Shown: positions 16,677 to 26,120, counted from the stretch's first letter. The stretch is DNA of 61,849 nt from Paraburkholderia podalyriae (GCF_014397785.1 NZ_VZQQ01000039.1:1-61849); one strand, 5' to 3'. Numbers and translations: made by a program. The notes: generated by a model not told the origin, from the sequence alone.

Positions 16677-17546
16677 TCAAGGTTTCGCGCCCGTTGCCAC
16701 GGGCCGTCTCGGATCCGAACTCCATTCGCTCCATGAGCCCGCGTACAGCGCCGAACCATGCAGGCCGGCAACCTCCATCGCGAGCGAATTCACGCATGCG
16801 GTCACGCCCGAGCCGCATTGCAGCACCACGTGTTCCGGCGGCGTGTCGCCGAGCAGCGCGTGGAATTCCTCGCGCAGGGTGTGCGCCGGCTTGAAGCGGC
16901 CGTCGGCGGTCAGGTTGTCCTTGAAGAAGCGGTTCAGCGCGCCCGGGATATGCCCGCCGACGCGATCGAGCGTCTCGTTTTCGCCGCGATAGCGATCGGC
17001 CGCGCGCGCATCGACGACGATCCGCTCCTTCGAGCCGAGGTTGCGCTCGACGGCCGCGGTATCGATGGTCACGGCGAGCGGCGCGGCCGCCTTGAAGTCG
17101 CCGGTGTTCTGCGCGGGCACTTCCTGCGTCAGCGGTTGGCCGGCCGCTTCCCATGCCTGCAGCCCGCCGTCGAGCAGCGCGACCGCGTCGTGTCCGAGCC
17201 AGCGCAACAGCCACCAGACGCGCGCCGCGTACATGCCGCCTTGCGCGTCATATGCGACGACCTGTTGACCTTGCTTCAGCCCACGTGATTCCAGCGTATC
17301 GACGAGCCGCGCGCGATCGGGTAGCGGATGCCGGCCGTTCGAACCGTTCTTCGGCCCGGACAGATCGCGATCGAGATGCAGATAGTGCGCGCCCGGCAGA
17401 TGGCCGGCCAGCCAGGCTTTCTCGCCCGCCTCGGTATCGGCGAGGTCGAATCGGCAGTCGATCACGAAGACGCTGCCCGGCGCGGCCGTGAGCCGCTCGG
17501 CAAGATTGGTCGCGGAGATCAGGGTGGTGTAATGAGTGTGGGGCAT
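16677..17546 (-). CDS. sseA: 3-mercaptopyruvate/thiosulfate sulfurtransferase
   Basis: 289-residue two-domain rhodanese. The C-terminal domain carries the persulfide-forming Cys244 in a CGSGVTA loop; Gly-Ser after the cysteine is the pattern of mercaptopyruvate sulfurtransferases, whereas thiosulfate-specific rhodaneses have Arg-Lys there. The N-terminal rhodanese domain is inactive, with Asp at the cysteine position (VVAYDAQGGMYAARVWWLL). The start at 17546 has a strong GAGGAG site; a start 15 codons further up lacks one. Confidence 0.9.
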   Translation of the reverse strand: MPHTHYTTLISATNLAERLTAAPGSVFVIDCRFDLADTEAGEKAWLAGHLPGAHYLHLDRDLSGPKNGSNGRHPLPDRARLVDTLESRGLKQGQQVVAYDAQGGMYAARVWWLLRWLGHDAVALLDGGLQAWEAAGQPLTQEVPAQNTGDFKAAAPLAVTIDTAAVERNLGSKERIVVDARAADRYRGENETLDRVGGHIPGALNRFFKDNLTADGRFKPAHTLREEFHALLGDTPPEHVVLQCGSGVTACVNSLAMEVAGLHGSALYAGSWSEWSSDPRRPVATGAKP

Positions 17547-17629
17547 GGATGTCTCCTCGATACGGGCGATAGCGGCTGCGGGCCGCGCCATTCACGCGGC
17601 TGGCGCATGGCCGGTCTATGTCGGTAGTC

Positions 17630-17662
17630 TAAACAAAAAAAGACGGGACGAAGCCCGTCTTT
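17630..17662 (-). terminator. intrinsic terminator of the Rieske oxygenase gene
   Basis: On the minus strand AAAGACGGG, a CTTCGT loop and CCCGTCTTT run into seven T residues then GTTT. It stands 34 bases after the stop of the Rieske gene. Confidence 0.85.
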
Positions 17663-17695
17663 CCTTGAGTCGATCGAAGCGCCACGCGGCGCGGA

Positions 17696-18802
17696 TCAGA
17701 TCGTGCCGAGTTCGCGCCGCAGAAACTCGTGGAAGTGCTGCATGCCGTCTTCCATCGGGCTCTGATACGGACCGACCTGCGATTCGCCGCGTTCCATCAG
17801 CGCGAGGCGGCCGGCGTCCATGCGCTCGGCGATCTCGTCGTCTTCGCGGGCCGTCTCCATATACGCGGCGCGCTCGGCTTCGACAAAGTCGCGCTCGAAC
17901 AACGCGATTTCCTCGGGGTAATAGAATTCCACCACGTTGGTGGTCTTCTGCGGACCGCGCGGAATCAGCCATGACACGACCAGCACGTGTGGATACCACT
18001 CGACCATGATGCCCGGGTAGTACACCATCCAGATCGCGCCGAACTCGGGCGGATTGCCGTCGCGAAAGCGCAGCACTTCGTCGTGCCACTTGCGATACGT
18101 CGGGCTGCCCGGTTGCTCGAGCGCCTTGTGCACACCGACGGTCTGCACGCTGTACCAGTCGCCGAACTCCCACGTCAGATCGTCGCAATTGACGAAGCTG
18201 CCGAGGCCGGGATGGAACGGTGCGACGTGATAGTCCTCCAGATAGACCTCGATGAAGGTCTTCCAGTTGTAGTTGCACTCATGGACTTCGACGTGATCGA
18301 ACATGAAGCCCGAGAAGTCGAAGCGGCGCTTGGTGCCGAGGCGTGCGAGATCTTTCGCGACGTCGCGACCCTGCGCCTCGAACAGCAGCCCCTGCCAGTT
18401 CCGCAGCGGCGTGGCGCCGAGATTCAGGCACGGGTTGTCGGCGAAATGGGGCGCGCCGAGCAGCTCGCCTTTCAGGTCGTACGTCCAGCGATGCAGCGGA
18501 CAGACGATGTTCTGCGTCTGGCCGCGGCCGTTGAGCATGATGGCTTGCCGGTGGCGGCACACGTTCGACAGCAACTCGACTTGCGACTGCTGGTTACGGA
18601 CGAGCACCCGCCCCTCGCGTTCGCTGGGCAAGGCAAAATAATCCCCCGCTTCGGGCACCATGAGTTCGTGGCCGATGTAGCGTGGACCTTTCTTGAAAAG
18701 GGTGTCGATTTCGCGCGTAAGAAGCGCTTCGTCAAAGTAAGCCGTGACTGGCAGCTGGCTGTGGACAGACCGCAACTGCAATGCATTGCTCAGATTGGAC
18801 AT
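17696..18802 (-). CDS. orphan Rieske oxygenase, ring-hydroxylating alpha subunit type
   Basis: 368-residue non-haem iron oxygenase. The N-terminal Rieske centre is complete, with Cys82-x-His84 and, after 16 residues, Cys101-x2-His104. The catalytic domain has the mononuclear-iron pair His192 and His197 (EDYHVAPFHPG). No beta subunit, ferredoxin or reductase gene is near, which fits the alpha-only class of Rieske oxygenases that act on small molecules or tailor lipids and isoprenoids. It is divergent from xseB-ispA-dxs. Substrate unknown. The start is set by a GGGAG site; the frame is open 15 codons further. Confidence 0.85.
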   Translation of the reverse strand: MSNLSNALQLRSVHSQLPVTAYFDEALLTREIDTLFKKGPRYIGHELMVPEAGDYFALPSEREGRVLVRNQQSQVELLSNVCRHRQAIMLNGRGQTQNIVCPLHRWTYDLKGELLGAPHFADNPCLNLGATPLRNWQGLLFEAQGRDVAKDLARLGTKRRFDFSGFMFDHVEVHECNYNWKTFIEVYLEDYHVAPFHPGLGSFVNCDDLTWEFGDWYSVQTVGVHKALEQPGSPTYRKWHDEVLRFRDGNPPEFGAIWMVYYPGIMVEWYPHVLVVSWLIPRGPQKTTNVVEFYYPEEIALFERDFVEAERAAYMETAREDDEIAERMDAGRLALMERGESQVGPYQSPMEDGMQHFHEFLRRELGTI

Positions 18803-19080
18803 TCCCACTCCCGATGAAGACGTGAAAGCAGTGAACAACCCAACCATCGAAGATTCGATTTAGGGAGCCCGCGATTATACCCGTTTCCCCCTGACAGGGG
18901 CACTTAAGTCCCTGATTTGGGTTAAAAATGTCAAGAAAGTTCGGCATTTTCGCCGCAGACCTCGCGCTTTTTTTCTGCGAGACTTCAGGGTCGAAGCGGG
19001 GCAAAGGTGGGCATCAAACAGGCTCGAAGCGAGGCGGCACGGCGGGGCGCAGGCTGGCGAGCGGATCGAAAATGTCGCTT
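18803..19080. other. intergenic region between the Rieske gene and xseB
   Basis: No gene seen. It holds a short dyad CCCC-TGACA-GGGG near 18888 and several AT-rich patches that probably include the promoter of the minus-strand oxygenase gene, but no convincing -35/-10 pair for it. Confidence 0.4.
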
Positions 19081-19109
19081 TTGCCGTAGAATGTCCGACT
19101 TGTTTTAAT
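19081..19109 (+). promoter_or_regulatory. candidate promoter of the xseB-ispA-dxs operon
   Basis: TTGCCG (19081-19086) and TTTAAT (19104-19109) are separated by 17 bp. Transcription would start about 7 bases before the xseB ATG, giving an almost leaderless message. The match is moderate. Confidence 0.35.
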
Positions 19110-19122
19110 TTTGCGACCATTC

Positions 19123-19431
19123 ATGGCGAAGACCGCATCGAACGATTCCGCCGCCGCGTCAGCCGAAAGCGGCAATAGCGCGCCGCTGCCGGAGAACTAC
19201 GAGGCCGCGCAAGCAGAGCTGGAAGAGCTCGTCGCTTGCATGGAAGGCGGCAGCCTGAGCCTCGAACAATCGCTGGCCGCGTACCGTCGCGGGGCGGCTC
19301 TTGTCGCATTCTGTCAACAGCAGCTCGAAAAGGTCGAGCAGCAGGTGCGGGTCCTCGATGGCGAGACACTCAAGCCGCTGCCCATGAATACCGCAGGCAC
19401 AGCCGCGACTGAGAGCGGGGACGACCTATGA
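19123..19431 (+). CDS. xseB: exodeoxyribonuclease VII small subunit
   Basis: 102-residue small subunit of exonuclease VII, which degrades single-stranded DNA with XseA. The conserved core, YEAAQAELEELVACMEGGSLSLEQSLAAYRRG in two pieces around residues 26-57, is followed by the KVEQQVRVLDG helix. An N-terminal Ser/Ala-rich tail of about 22 residues and a short C-terminal tail flank it. It overlaps ispA by 4 bp (ATGA) and is the first gene of the isoprenoid operon, as in many proteobacteria. Confidence 0.95.
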   Translation: MAKTASNDSAAASAESGNSAPLPENYEAAQAELEELVACMEGGSLSLEQSLAAYRRGAALVAFCQQQLEKVEQQVRVLDGETLKPLPMNTAGTAATESGDDL

Positions 19432-20309
19432 CATTCGAACAATGGACGCGCTCGGTGCTCGAACGCGTCGAAACGGCTCTGGAACACTATCTGCCGGCCG
19501 AGACGACCGCACCCGCCAGGCTGCACGAGGCGATGCGCTATGCGGTGCTCGGTGGCGGCAAGCGGGTGCGGCCGCTCCTGTGCCACGCGGCCGGCGAGCT
19601 GACCGGCGCGCGCGCCGAATGCCTCGATGCGGCGGCGGCGGCGCTGGAAATGATCCACGTCTACTCGCTCGTGCATGACGACATGCCGTGCATGGACGAC
19701 GACGAGCTGCGCCGCGGCAAGCCGACGGTCCACGTCAAGTATGACGAGGCGACCGCGCTGCTGGTCGGCGACGCGCTGCAGTCGCAGGCATTCGTCGTGC
19801 TCACGTCCGACGTGCTCGGCCAGCCGCAGCAGGCCTCGCTCGTGCGCGAGCTTGCGCTAGCAAGTGGCTCGATCGGGATGTGCGGCGGTCAGGCCATCGA
19901 TCTGGCGAGCGTCGGCCAGACGCTGACTCGCGCACAGCTCGAGACCATGCATCGCTTGAAGACCGGCGCGCTGCTGCGCGCGGCCGTGCGGATGGGCGCA
20001 CTGGCCGGCGAGACCCCGGACGCGCGGGCGCTGGCTTCGCTCGACGCCTACGCTGCCGCGGTCGGCCTCGCGTTTCAGGTCGTCGACGACATTCTCGACG
20101 TCACGACCGACTCCGCAACGCTCGGCAAGACCGCCGGCAAGGACGCGAAGGATGGCAAGCCGACCTACGTGTCGATTATCGGGCTCGACGCGTCGCGCGC
20201 GCTGGCGGAGCAACTGCGCAGCGACGCGTACGCCGCGCTTGCACCGTTCGGCGCTCGTGCGCAGCGTCTTGCCGAACTGGCCGACCTGGTCGTGAACCGG
20301 GCCAGCTGA
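19428..20309 (+). CDS. ispA: farnesyl diphosphate synthase (polyprenyl synthetase family)
   Basis: 293-residue trans-prenyltransferase that condenses IPP with DMAPP and GPP to give farnesyl diphosphate. The first Asp-rich motif is DDMPCMDDD (84-92) and the second is VVDDILD in the C-terminal half; GGKRVRP (43-49) and a final segment with QLRSDAYAAL also match. The residues just before the first motif (HVYSLVH) fit the C15 product class of bacterial enzymes. Coupled to xseB upstream; dxs follows after 87 bp. Confidence 0.95.
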   Translation: MTFEQWTRSVLERVETALEHYLPAETTAPARLHEAMRYAVLGGGKRVRPLLCHAAGELTGARAECLDAAAAALEMIHVYSLVHDDMPCMDDDELRRGKPTVHVKYDEATALLVGDALQSQAFVVLTSDVLGQPQQASLVRELALASGSIGMCGGQAIDLASVGQTLTRAQLETMHRLKTGALLRAAVRMGALAGETPDARALASLDAYAAAVGLAFQVVDDILDVTTDSATLGKTAGKDAKDGKPTYVSIIGLDASRALAEQLRSDAYAALAPFGARAQRLAELADLVVNRAS

Positions 20310-20396
20310 ACGCGAGAGCCCGCCACCGCGCACTCTCCATCCCCGGGGTGCATGTATGAAGTGCGGGCGCGTAAGTTTTCCTACAATGGAACGACG

Positions 20397-22304
20397 ATGT
20401 ACGACTTGCTGAAAACCATCGACGACCCGGCAGCCTTGCGCCGCCTCGATCGCCGCCAATTGCAGCCGCTTGCCGACGAGTTGCGCGCCTTTGTGCTCGA
20501 CAGCGTATCGCAGACGGGCGGCCATCTCTCGTCCAACCTCGGCACGGTCGAGTTGACCATCGCGCTGCATTATGTGTTCGATACGCCGCACGACCGGATC
20601 GTCTGGGACGTCGGCCATCAGACCTATCCGCACAAGATCCTGACCGGTCGTCGCGACCAGATGCACACGCTGCGTCAGTTGGGCGGCATCTCGGGCTTCC
20701 CGAAACGCGATGAATCGGAATACGACACCTTCGGCACCGCGCACTCGAGCACGTCGATTTCGGCTGCGCTCGGCATGGCGATCGCGAGCAAGCTGCAGGG
20801 CGACAACCGTATGGGCATCGCCGTGATCGGCGACGGCGCGATGACGGCCGGTATGGCCTTCGAGGCAATGAACAACGCGGGCGTCGAAGACGACGTGCCG
20901 CTGCTCGTGATCCTTAACGACAACGACATGTCGATCTCGCCGCCCGTCGGCGCGCTCAATCGCCATCTCGCGCGTCTGATGTCGGGGCGCTTCTATGCGG
21001 CCGCGCGCGCGGGCGTCGAACGCGTGCTGCGCGTCGCGCCGCCGGTGCTCGATCTGGCGCGCAAGCTCGAGGAGCACGCGAAGGGCATGATCGTGCCGGC
21101 CACGCTGTTCGAGGAGTTCGGCTTCAACTACATCGGGCCGATCGACGGTCACGATCTCGATTCGCTGATCCCGACGCTGCAAAACATCAAGGAGCTGCGC
21201 GGGCCGCAGTTCCTGCACGTCGTCACGAAGAAAGGCCAAGGCTACAAGCTGGCCGAGGCCGATCCGGTGCTGTACCACGGCCCGGGCAAGTTCAACCCTG
21301 CCGAGGGCATCAAGCCGGCCGCGACGCCGTCGAAGAAGACCTATACGCAGGTGTTCGGCGAATGGCTGTGCGATGCGGCCGAACTCGACTCGCGCGTGAT
21401 CGGCGTTACGCCGGCAATGCGTGAAGGCTCGGGCATGGTCGAGTTCGAAAAGCGCTTCCCGGATCGTTACTTCGACGTCGGCATCGCCGAGCAGCACGCG
21501 GTGACATTCGCGGGCGGCCTCGCCGCGGACGGCATGAAGCCGGTCGTCGCGATCTATTCGACCTTCCTGCAACGCGCGTATGACCAGCTGATTCACGACA
21601 TCGCGCTGCAAAACCTGCCAGTGGTGTTCGCAATCGATCGCGCGGGTCTCGTCGGCGCGGACGGCGCGACGCACGCGGGTGCATACGACCTCGCGTTCAT
21701 GCGTTGTATTCCGAACATGACCGTGATGGCGCCGTCGGACGAAAATGAGTGCCGGCAGATGCTGTACACCGCGTTGCAGCAGTCGCATCCGACCGCGGTG
21801 CGCTATCCGCGCGGCGCGGGCACGGGTGTCGCCACGGTCAAGCAGATGAGCGCGTTGCCGTTCGGCAAGGGCGAAATGCGTCGGGAGACGTCGGCGCCGG
21901 CCGGCAAGCGCATCGCGATTCTCGCGTTCGGCACGATGGTCGCGCCGTCGCTCGCGGCGGCCGAACAACTCGACGCCACCGTCGCGAACATGCGCTTCGT
22001 GAAGCCGCTCGACACCGAGCTCGTGCGCAAGCTGGCCGAGTCGCACGACGCGATCGTCACCATCGAGGAAGGCTGCATCATGGGCGGCGCGGGTTCGGCC
22101 TGCGTCGAAGCCCTGCTCGCGAGTGGGGTTATGCGCCCCATACTACAATTGGGCCTCCCCGACCGGTTCATCGATCATGGGGACCCGGCCAAGCTGCTCG
22201 CCGCGTGCGGTCTCGACGCTGCGGGTATCGCCAGGTCGATCCGCGAACGCTTCCTCGCGAGCGGCGCGCTCGGCGGTCAGTCGTCGGTGAAGCGCGTCGC
22301 GTAA
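20397..22304 (+). CDS. dxs: 1-deoxy-D-xylulose-5-phosphate synthase
   Basis: 635-residue thiamine-diphosphate enzyme that makes DXP from pyruvate and glyceraldehyde 3-phosphate, the first step of the MEP pathway. Recognisable parts are WDVGHQTYPHKI (substrate His), the TPP motif GDGAMTAGMAFEAMNNAG, the E1-type glutamate in GIAEQHAVTFAGG and DRAGLVGADGATHAG. The MYDLLKTIDDP start is that of the family; an upstream frame extension is rejected. Distal gene of xseB-ispA-dxs. Confidence 0.97.
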   Translation: MYDLLKTIDDPAALRRLDRRQLQPLADELRAFVLDSVSQTGGHLSSNLGTVELTIALHYVFDTPHDRIVWDVGHQTYPHKILTGRRDQMHTLRQLGGISGFPKRDESEYDTFGTAHSSTSISAALGMAIASKLQGDNRMGIAVIGDGAMTAGMAFEAMNNAGVEDDVPLLVILNDNDMSISPPVGALNRHLARLMSGRFYAAARAGVERVLRVAPPVLDLARKLEEHAKGMIVPATLFEEFGFNYIGPIDGHDLDSLIPTLQNIKELRGPQFLHVVTKKGQGYKLAEADPVLYHGPGKFNPAEGIKPAATPSKKTYTQVFGEWLCDAAELDSRVIGVTPAMREGSGMVEFEKRFPDRYFDVGIAEQHAVTFAGGLAADGMKPVVAIYSTFLQRAYDQLIHDIALQNLPVVFAIDRAGLVGADGATHAGAYDLAFMRCIPNMTVMAPSDENECRQMLYTALQQSHPTAVRYPRGAGTGVATVKQMSALPFGKGEMRRETSAPAGKRIAILAFGTMVAPSLAAAEQLDATVANMRFVKPLDTELVRKLAESHDAIVTIEEGCIMGGAGSACVEALLASGVMRPILQLGLPDRFIDHGDPAKLLAACGLDAAGIARSIRERFLASGALGGQSSVKRVA

Positions 22305-22547
22305 AGCGCTGCCGGCTGTCGTGCCGCGGTAGGTGCGACGCATGCCGCCGTCATGCGACGGCGGCTTCGGCAATCCCAAGTTTGAACCGACGGCCGTTTC
22401 GGCCGTCACCCAACGCCGGCGGGAGCCGGCGTTCGCCGTTGCGCGCTGATCCGCACGGCCGCTGGGCGTGTCAAAGTCGATGCGCGATAGTCCCCGATGC
22501 AGAGAAAACCTTGGCGCAGCCCGGCGCTTTCCAGAAAGGACAAAAGA

Positions 22548-23354
22548 ATGAATCAGATGAATCCCGCCTTCGTGATGCCCGACGTGCAAAGCACCCCCGA
22601 TACGCGCCAGATTCCGATCCAGCGGGTCGGCGTGAAGGGCGTGCGTCATCCGTTGACGGTTCGCGCGCAAGGCGGCGAAGTGCAGCCGACGATCGGCACG
22701 TGGAATCTCGACGTGCATCTGCCGGCCGAGCAGAAGGGCACGCACATGTCGCGCTTCGTCGCGTTGCTCGAAGAGAATAACGCGCCGCTCGAACTGGCCA
22801 CGTTCCGCACGATGCTCGGCGCAATGCTCGAAAAGCTCGAGGCCGAGGCGGGCCGCATCGAAGTGTCATTCCCGTACTTCGTGAACAAGACCGCGCCGGT
22901 GTCGGGCGTGCAGAGCCTGCTCGACTATGAAGTCGCGCTGACGGGCGAGAGCCGCCAAGGCGCGACGCGGCTGTTCCTGAAGGTGCTGGTGCCGGTCACG
23001 AGCCTGTGCCCGTGCTCGAAAAAGATTTCGCAGTACGGCGCGCACAACCAGCGCTCGCATGTCACGATCGACGCCGAGTTGAACGGCGACGTCGCTGTCG
23101 AAGAGTTGATCCGTATCGCCGAGGACGAAGCGTCGTGCGAATTGTGGGGCCTGCTCAAGCGCCCGGACGAGAAGTTTGTCACCGAGCGCGCGTACGAGAA
23201 TCCGAAGTTCGTCGAAGACCTCGTGCGCGACGTTGCCCAGCGTCTGAATGCCGACGAGCGTATCGTCGCGTATGTGCTCGAAGCCGAGAACTTCGAGTCG
23301 ATTCACAATCACAGCGCGTATGCGCTGATCGAGCGGGACAAGCGCCTCGCCTGA
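22548..23354 (+). CDS. folE2: GTP cyclohydrolase FolE2 (type IB)
   Basis: 268-residue FolE2, which converts GTP to 7,8-dihydroneopterin triphosphate for folate synthesis and can use metals other than zinc. The family's conserved cysteines are in SLCPCSKKIS (Cys154, Cys156), and QYGAHNQRSH and NFESIHNHSAYAL also match. The start has an AGAAAGGACA ribosome-binding site. The 243-bp gap after dxs holds two GC-rich hairpins (22389-22407 and 22412-22433) without T runs, so whether it is cotranscribed with dxs is unclear. No Zur box was recognised. Confidence 0.95.
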   Translation: MNQMNPAFVMPDVQSTPDTRQIPIQRVGVKGVRHPLTVRAQGGEVQPTIGTWNLDVHLPAEQKGTHMSRFVALLEENNAPLELATFRTMLGAMLEKLEAEAGRIEVSFPYFVNKTAPVSGVQSLLDYEVALTGESRQGATRLFLKVLVPVTSLCPCSKKISQYGAHNQRSHVTIDAELNGDVAVEELIRIAEDEASCELWGLLKRPDEKFVTERAYENPKFVEDLVRDVAQRLNADERIVAYVLEAENFESIHNHSAYALIERDKRLA

Positions 23355-23401
23355 TACGTTCTTGATCGCTCCACGCCGTTTCGTTGCGAAAGCATTGAAG
23401 C

Positions 23402-23430
23402 AAAAAAGCCGCTTGTAAAGTGGCTTTTTG
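23402..23430. terminator. bidirectional terminator between folE2 and tsaD
   Basis: AAAAAGCCGCTT (23403-23414) pairs with AAGTGGCTTTTT (23418-23429), one G-U pair, leaving a 3-nt loop. A and T runs on both sides suit termination of both convergent genes. Confidence 0.85.
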
Positions 23431-23448
23431 TCTTCTTGGGGCGGCGGT

Positions 23449-24477
23449 TCAGTGCGCGAGCGACGTCAGATCCCAGCGCGGCTTCACGGTGAACGCGTAG
23501 TCGTTGCCGGCCTGTTCGGGCCAGCGTTGCAGACGCAGCGCGCCGGCCAATGCGATCATCGCGCCGTTGTCCGTGCACAGCGACAGGTCAGGATAGTGCA
23601 CGAAGAAATTGCGCTTCTGCGCGGCCGCCGACAGCGCTTCGCGCAACTGCGCGTTCGCGCCGACACCACCCGCGACCACCAGCCGGTTCAGTTTCGTGCG
23701 CTTGAGCGCCGCGAGCGACTTCGCCGCCAGCACTTCGACGGCCGCATCGACGAAACCGCGCGCGAGGTCGGCCTTCGCCTGCTCGCAGATGTTTGCGCCG
23801 CCGAGCCGGTTCGCGTGCGTAAGCACCGCGGTTTTCAGGCCGCTGAAGCTGAAATCGAGGTCGCCGGAATGCAGCATCGGCCGTGGCAGCACGACTGCGC
23901 CAGGTGTGCCGAACTCGGCCATGCGCGAGACTTCGGGGCCGCCCGGGTAGCCGAGGCCGAGCAGCTTGGCGGTTTTGTCGAAGGCTTCGCCGGCGGCGTC
24001 GTCGAGCGTTTCGCCGAGCGTCTCGTAGACGCCGACGTCCGTCACGCGCATCAGTTGCGTGTGACCGCCCGAGACCAGCAGCGCGACGAACGGAAACGGC
24101 GGCGGCTCGTCGACGAGCAGCGGTGACAGCAGATGCCCTTCCAGATGGTGAATGCCGACGGTCGGCTTGTTCCACGCCATCGCCAGCGAATTTGCGACGC
24201 TCGCGCCGACCAGCAGCGCGCCCGCGAGCCCAGGCCCTTGCGTGTAAGCGATCGCGTCGATGTCGCCGCGCGCGACGCCGGCGCTCTCCATGACCTGTTC
24301 GAGCAGCGGCAGCGCGCGGCGGATATGGTCGCGCGACGCAAGCTCCGGCACAACGCCGCCGTACTCCCGATGCATCGCAATCTGCGAATGCAGTGCATGC
24401 GCGAGCAGGCCGCGCCTCGTGTCGTAGAGCGCAAGACCGGTTTCGTCGCAGGAGCTTTCGATGCCGAGAACGAGCAT
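23449..24477 (-). CDS. tsaD: tRNA N6-adenosine threonylcarbamoyltransferase TsaD
   Basis: 342-residue catalytic subunit of the t6A complex, which transfers the threonylcarbamoyl group to A37 of tRNAs reading ANN codons. It opens with VLGIESSCDETGLALYD. The metal site is HHLEGHLLSP (His-x3-His), with VSGGHTQLM and AGGVGANAQLRE of the ASKHA fold. Full length. Frames run open upstream of the ATG at 24477, but the sequence there is not family-like. Convergent with folE2. Confidence 0.97.
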   Translation of the reverse strand: MLVLGIESSCDETGLALYDTRRGLLAHALHSQIAMHREYGGVVPELASRDHIRRALPLLEQVMESAGVARGDIDAIAYTQGPGLAGALLVGASVANSLAMAWNKPTVGIHHLEGHLLSPLLVDEPPPFPFVALLVSGGHTQLMRVTDVGVYETLGETLDDAAGEAFDKTAKLLGLGYPGGPEVSRMAEFGTPGAVVLPRPMLHSGDLDFSFSGLKTAVLTHANRLGGANICEQAKADLARGFVDAAVEVLAAKSLAALKRTKLNRLVVAGGVGANAQLREALSAAAQKRNFFVHYPDLSLCTDNGAMIALAGALRLQRWPEQAGNDYAFTVKPRWDLTSLAH

Positions 24478-24622
24478 GATGAATCGCTTGAGACAGGCGC
24501 ACGTGACGCGCACCCGAAAGTGAAAGGTAAGCCTGAAAGTATAGCAGCGCGGACAAGCAGGCGCAGGCGGCTGGCAGGCCACGGCCATGGACGCGCGGGC
24601 CCGACAGGTACAATGCGGCCCC

Positions 24623-25858
24623 ATGGAATCCTTCGATATCGCGGTGATCGGCGCGGGCGCGGCCGGCATGATGTGCGCGGCCGTGGCCGGGCAACTCGGC
24701 CGACATGTAGCGCTGATCGACCATTCGCAGCGTCTCGCGGAAAAAATCCGAATTTCCGGCGGCGGCCGCTGCAACTTCACGAATCTGTTTGCGGGGCCGG
24801 CTAATTATCTGTCGGCGAATCCGCATTTTTGCCGCTCGGCGCTCGCGCGCTATACGCCGCGCGACTTCATGGGGCTGCTGAAGCAGCATCGCGTGACGTG
24901 GCACGAGAAGCACAAGGGCCAGCTGTTTTGCGATCAGTCGAGCGACGCGGTCATCGACGTGCTGAAACACGAATGCGACGCCGGTGGGGTTGTATGGCGT
25001 ACGCCGCTGTCCGTCGAAGAGGTGCGCCAGGACGCCGAGGGGCAGTTCCTGCTCGGCACGACGGCGGGCACGATCACCGCCCGTGCGCTCGTGATCGCGA
25101 CGGGCGGTCTGTCGATCCCGAAGACCGGCGCGACCGATTTCGCCTATCGGATCGCCAGGCAGTTCGGCCACAAGCTGATCGACACGCGCCCCGCGCTGGT
25201 GCCGCTGACCTTCGCGCCGGCCGACTGGGAGCCGTTCGCGGCGCTGTCGGGCGTGTCGCTCGAAGTACAGCTGTCGACTGGCGATAAAAAGACCGGCGCC
25301 GAGTTCACCGAAGATCTGTTGCTCACGCACCGCGGCCTGTCGGGCCCCGGCGTGCTGCAGATATCGAGCTACTGGCAGCCCGGCGAACCGATCCACATCA
25401 ATCTGCTGCCGGAGCGCAACGCGGCGGCCGCGCTCGTCGACGCGAAAAACGGCACGAAGCGGCAGATCGCCAATCTATTATCGGAATGGGTGCCGCAGCG
25501 GCTCGCGCATGTGTGGCTCGACACCCATCAGGTGGCCGCCGAGACCCGCGTGGCGGATCTGCCGGACAAGACGTTGCGCCGCATCGGTGAGGCGCTGTCG
25601 CGCTGGACACTCACGCCGAACGGCACCGAGGGCTATCGCAAGGCCGAAGTGACGCGCGGCGGCGTCGATACGCGCGGTTTGTCATCGACGACGATGATGA
25701 GCGCGCGCGTGCCCGGCCTTTACTTCATCGGCGAAGCGGTCGACGTGACCGGCTGGCTCGGCGGCTACAACTTCCAGTGGGCGTGGGCCTCCGGTGTCGC
25801 GGCCGGCGAGGCGGCCGCCGAATACGCGCGGGGGCTTGACGGCGCAATGGCTTTGTGA
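24623..25858 (+). CDS. HI0933-family flavoprotein (YhiN-like)
   Basis: 411-residue predicted FAD oxidoreductase of the HI0933/BaiN family, probably acting as a reductase on unknown substrates. The FAD-binding GAGAAG loop lies at residues 10-15, followed by the family-specific EKIRISGGGRCNFTN stretch, ATGGLSIPKTGATDFAY, and a C-terminal GLYFIGEAVDVTGWLGGYN that closes the FAD site. Divergent from tsaD; rpsU follows in the same direction after 49 bp. Confidence 0.88.
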   Translation: MESFDIAVIGAGAAGMMCAAVAGQLGRHVALIDHSQRLAEKIRISGGGRCNFTNLFAGPANYLSANPHFCRSALARYTPRDFMGLLKQHRVTWHEKHKGQLFCDQSSDAVIDVLKHECDAGGVVWRTPLSVEEVRQDAEGQFLLGTTAGTITARALVIATGGLSIPKTGATDFAYRIARQFGHKLIDTRPALVPLTFAPADWEPFAALSGVSLEVQLSTGDKKTGAEFTEDLLLTHRGLSGPGVLQISSYWQPGEPIHINLLPERNAAAALVDAKNGTKRQIANLLSEWVPQRLAHVWLDTHQVAAETRVADLPDKTLRRIGEALSRWTLTPNGTEGYRKAEVTRGGVDTRGLSSTTMMSARVPGLYFIGEAVDVTGWLGGYNFQWAWASGVAAGEAAAEYARGLDGAMAL

Positions 25859-25907
25859 GAAAGCTCTGCTATACTCCTGAACCTTTACAAAGTTCCGTTA
25901 TTGAAAA

Positions 25908-26120
25908 ATGACGACCATCCGCGTAAAAGACAATGAGCCGTTCGAAGTCGCCATGCGCCGTTTCAAGCGCACCATGGAGAAAAACGGCTTGCTGACGGAA
26001 CTTCGCGCTCGCGAGTTTTACGAGAAACCCACAGCCGAACGCAAGCGCAAGAAAGCGGCGGCAGTGAAGCGTCATTTCAAGCGTCTGCGTGGCCAGATGC
26101 TGCCAAAGAAGCTCTACTAA
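25908..26120 (+). CDS. rpsU: 30S ribosomal protein S21
   Basis: 70-residue bS21, the basic small-subunit protein near the anti-Shine-Dalgarno region that helps initiation. It begins MTTIRVKDNEPFEVAMRRF and ends in a Lys/Arg-rich tail. It leads the macromolecular synthesis block with yqeY, dnaG and rpoD. A plausible -10 box TATACT is at 25870-25875; no strong -35 or ribosome-binding site is seen, the latter being usual for rpsU genes whose product affects that interaction. Confidence 0.97.
   Translation: MTTIRVKDNEPFEVAMRRFKRTMEKNGLLTELRAREFYEKPTAERKRKKAAAVKRHFKRLRGQMLPKKLY

Noticed and set aside
22389..22433. Two adjacent GC hairpins after dxs as a riboswitch or terminator of folE2
   Set aside because: Stems are clear, but there is no T run, no known folate or pterin riboswitch pattern and no Zur-like box; too little to call.
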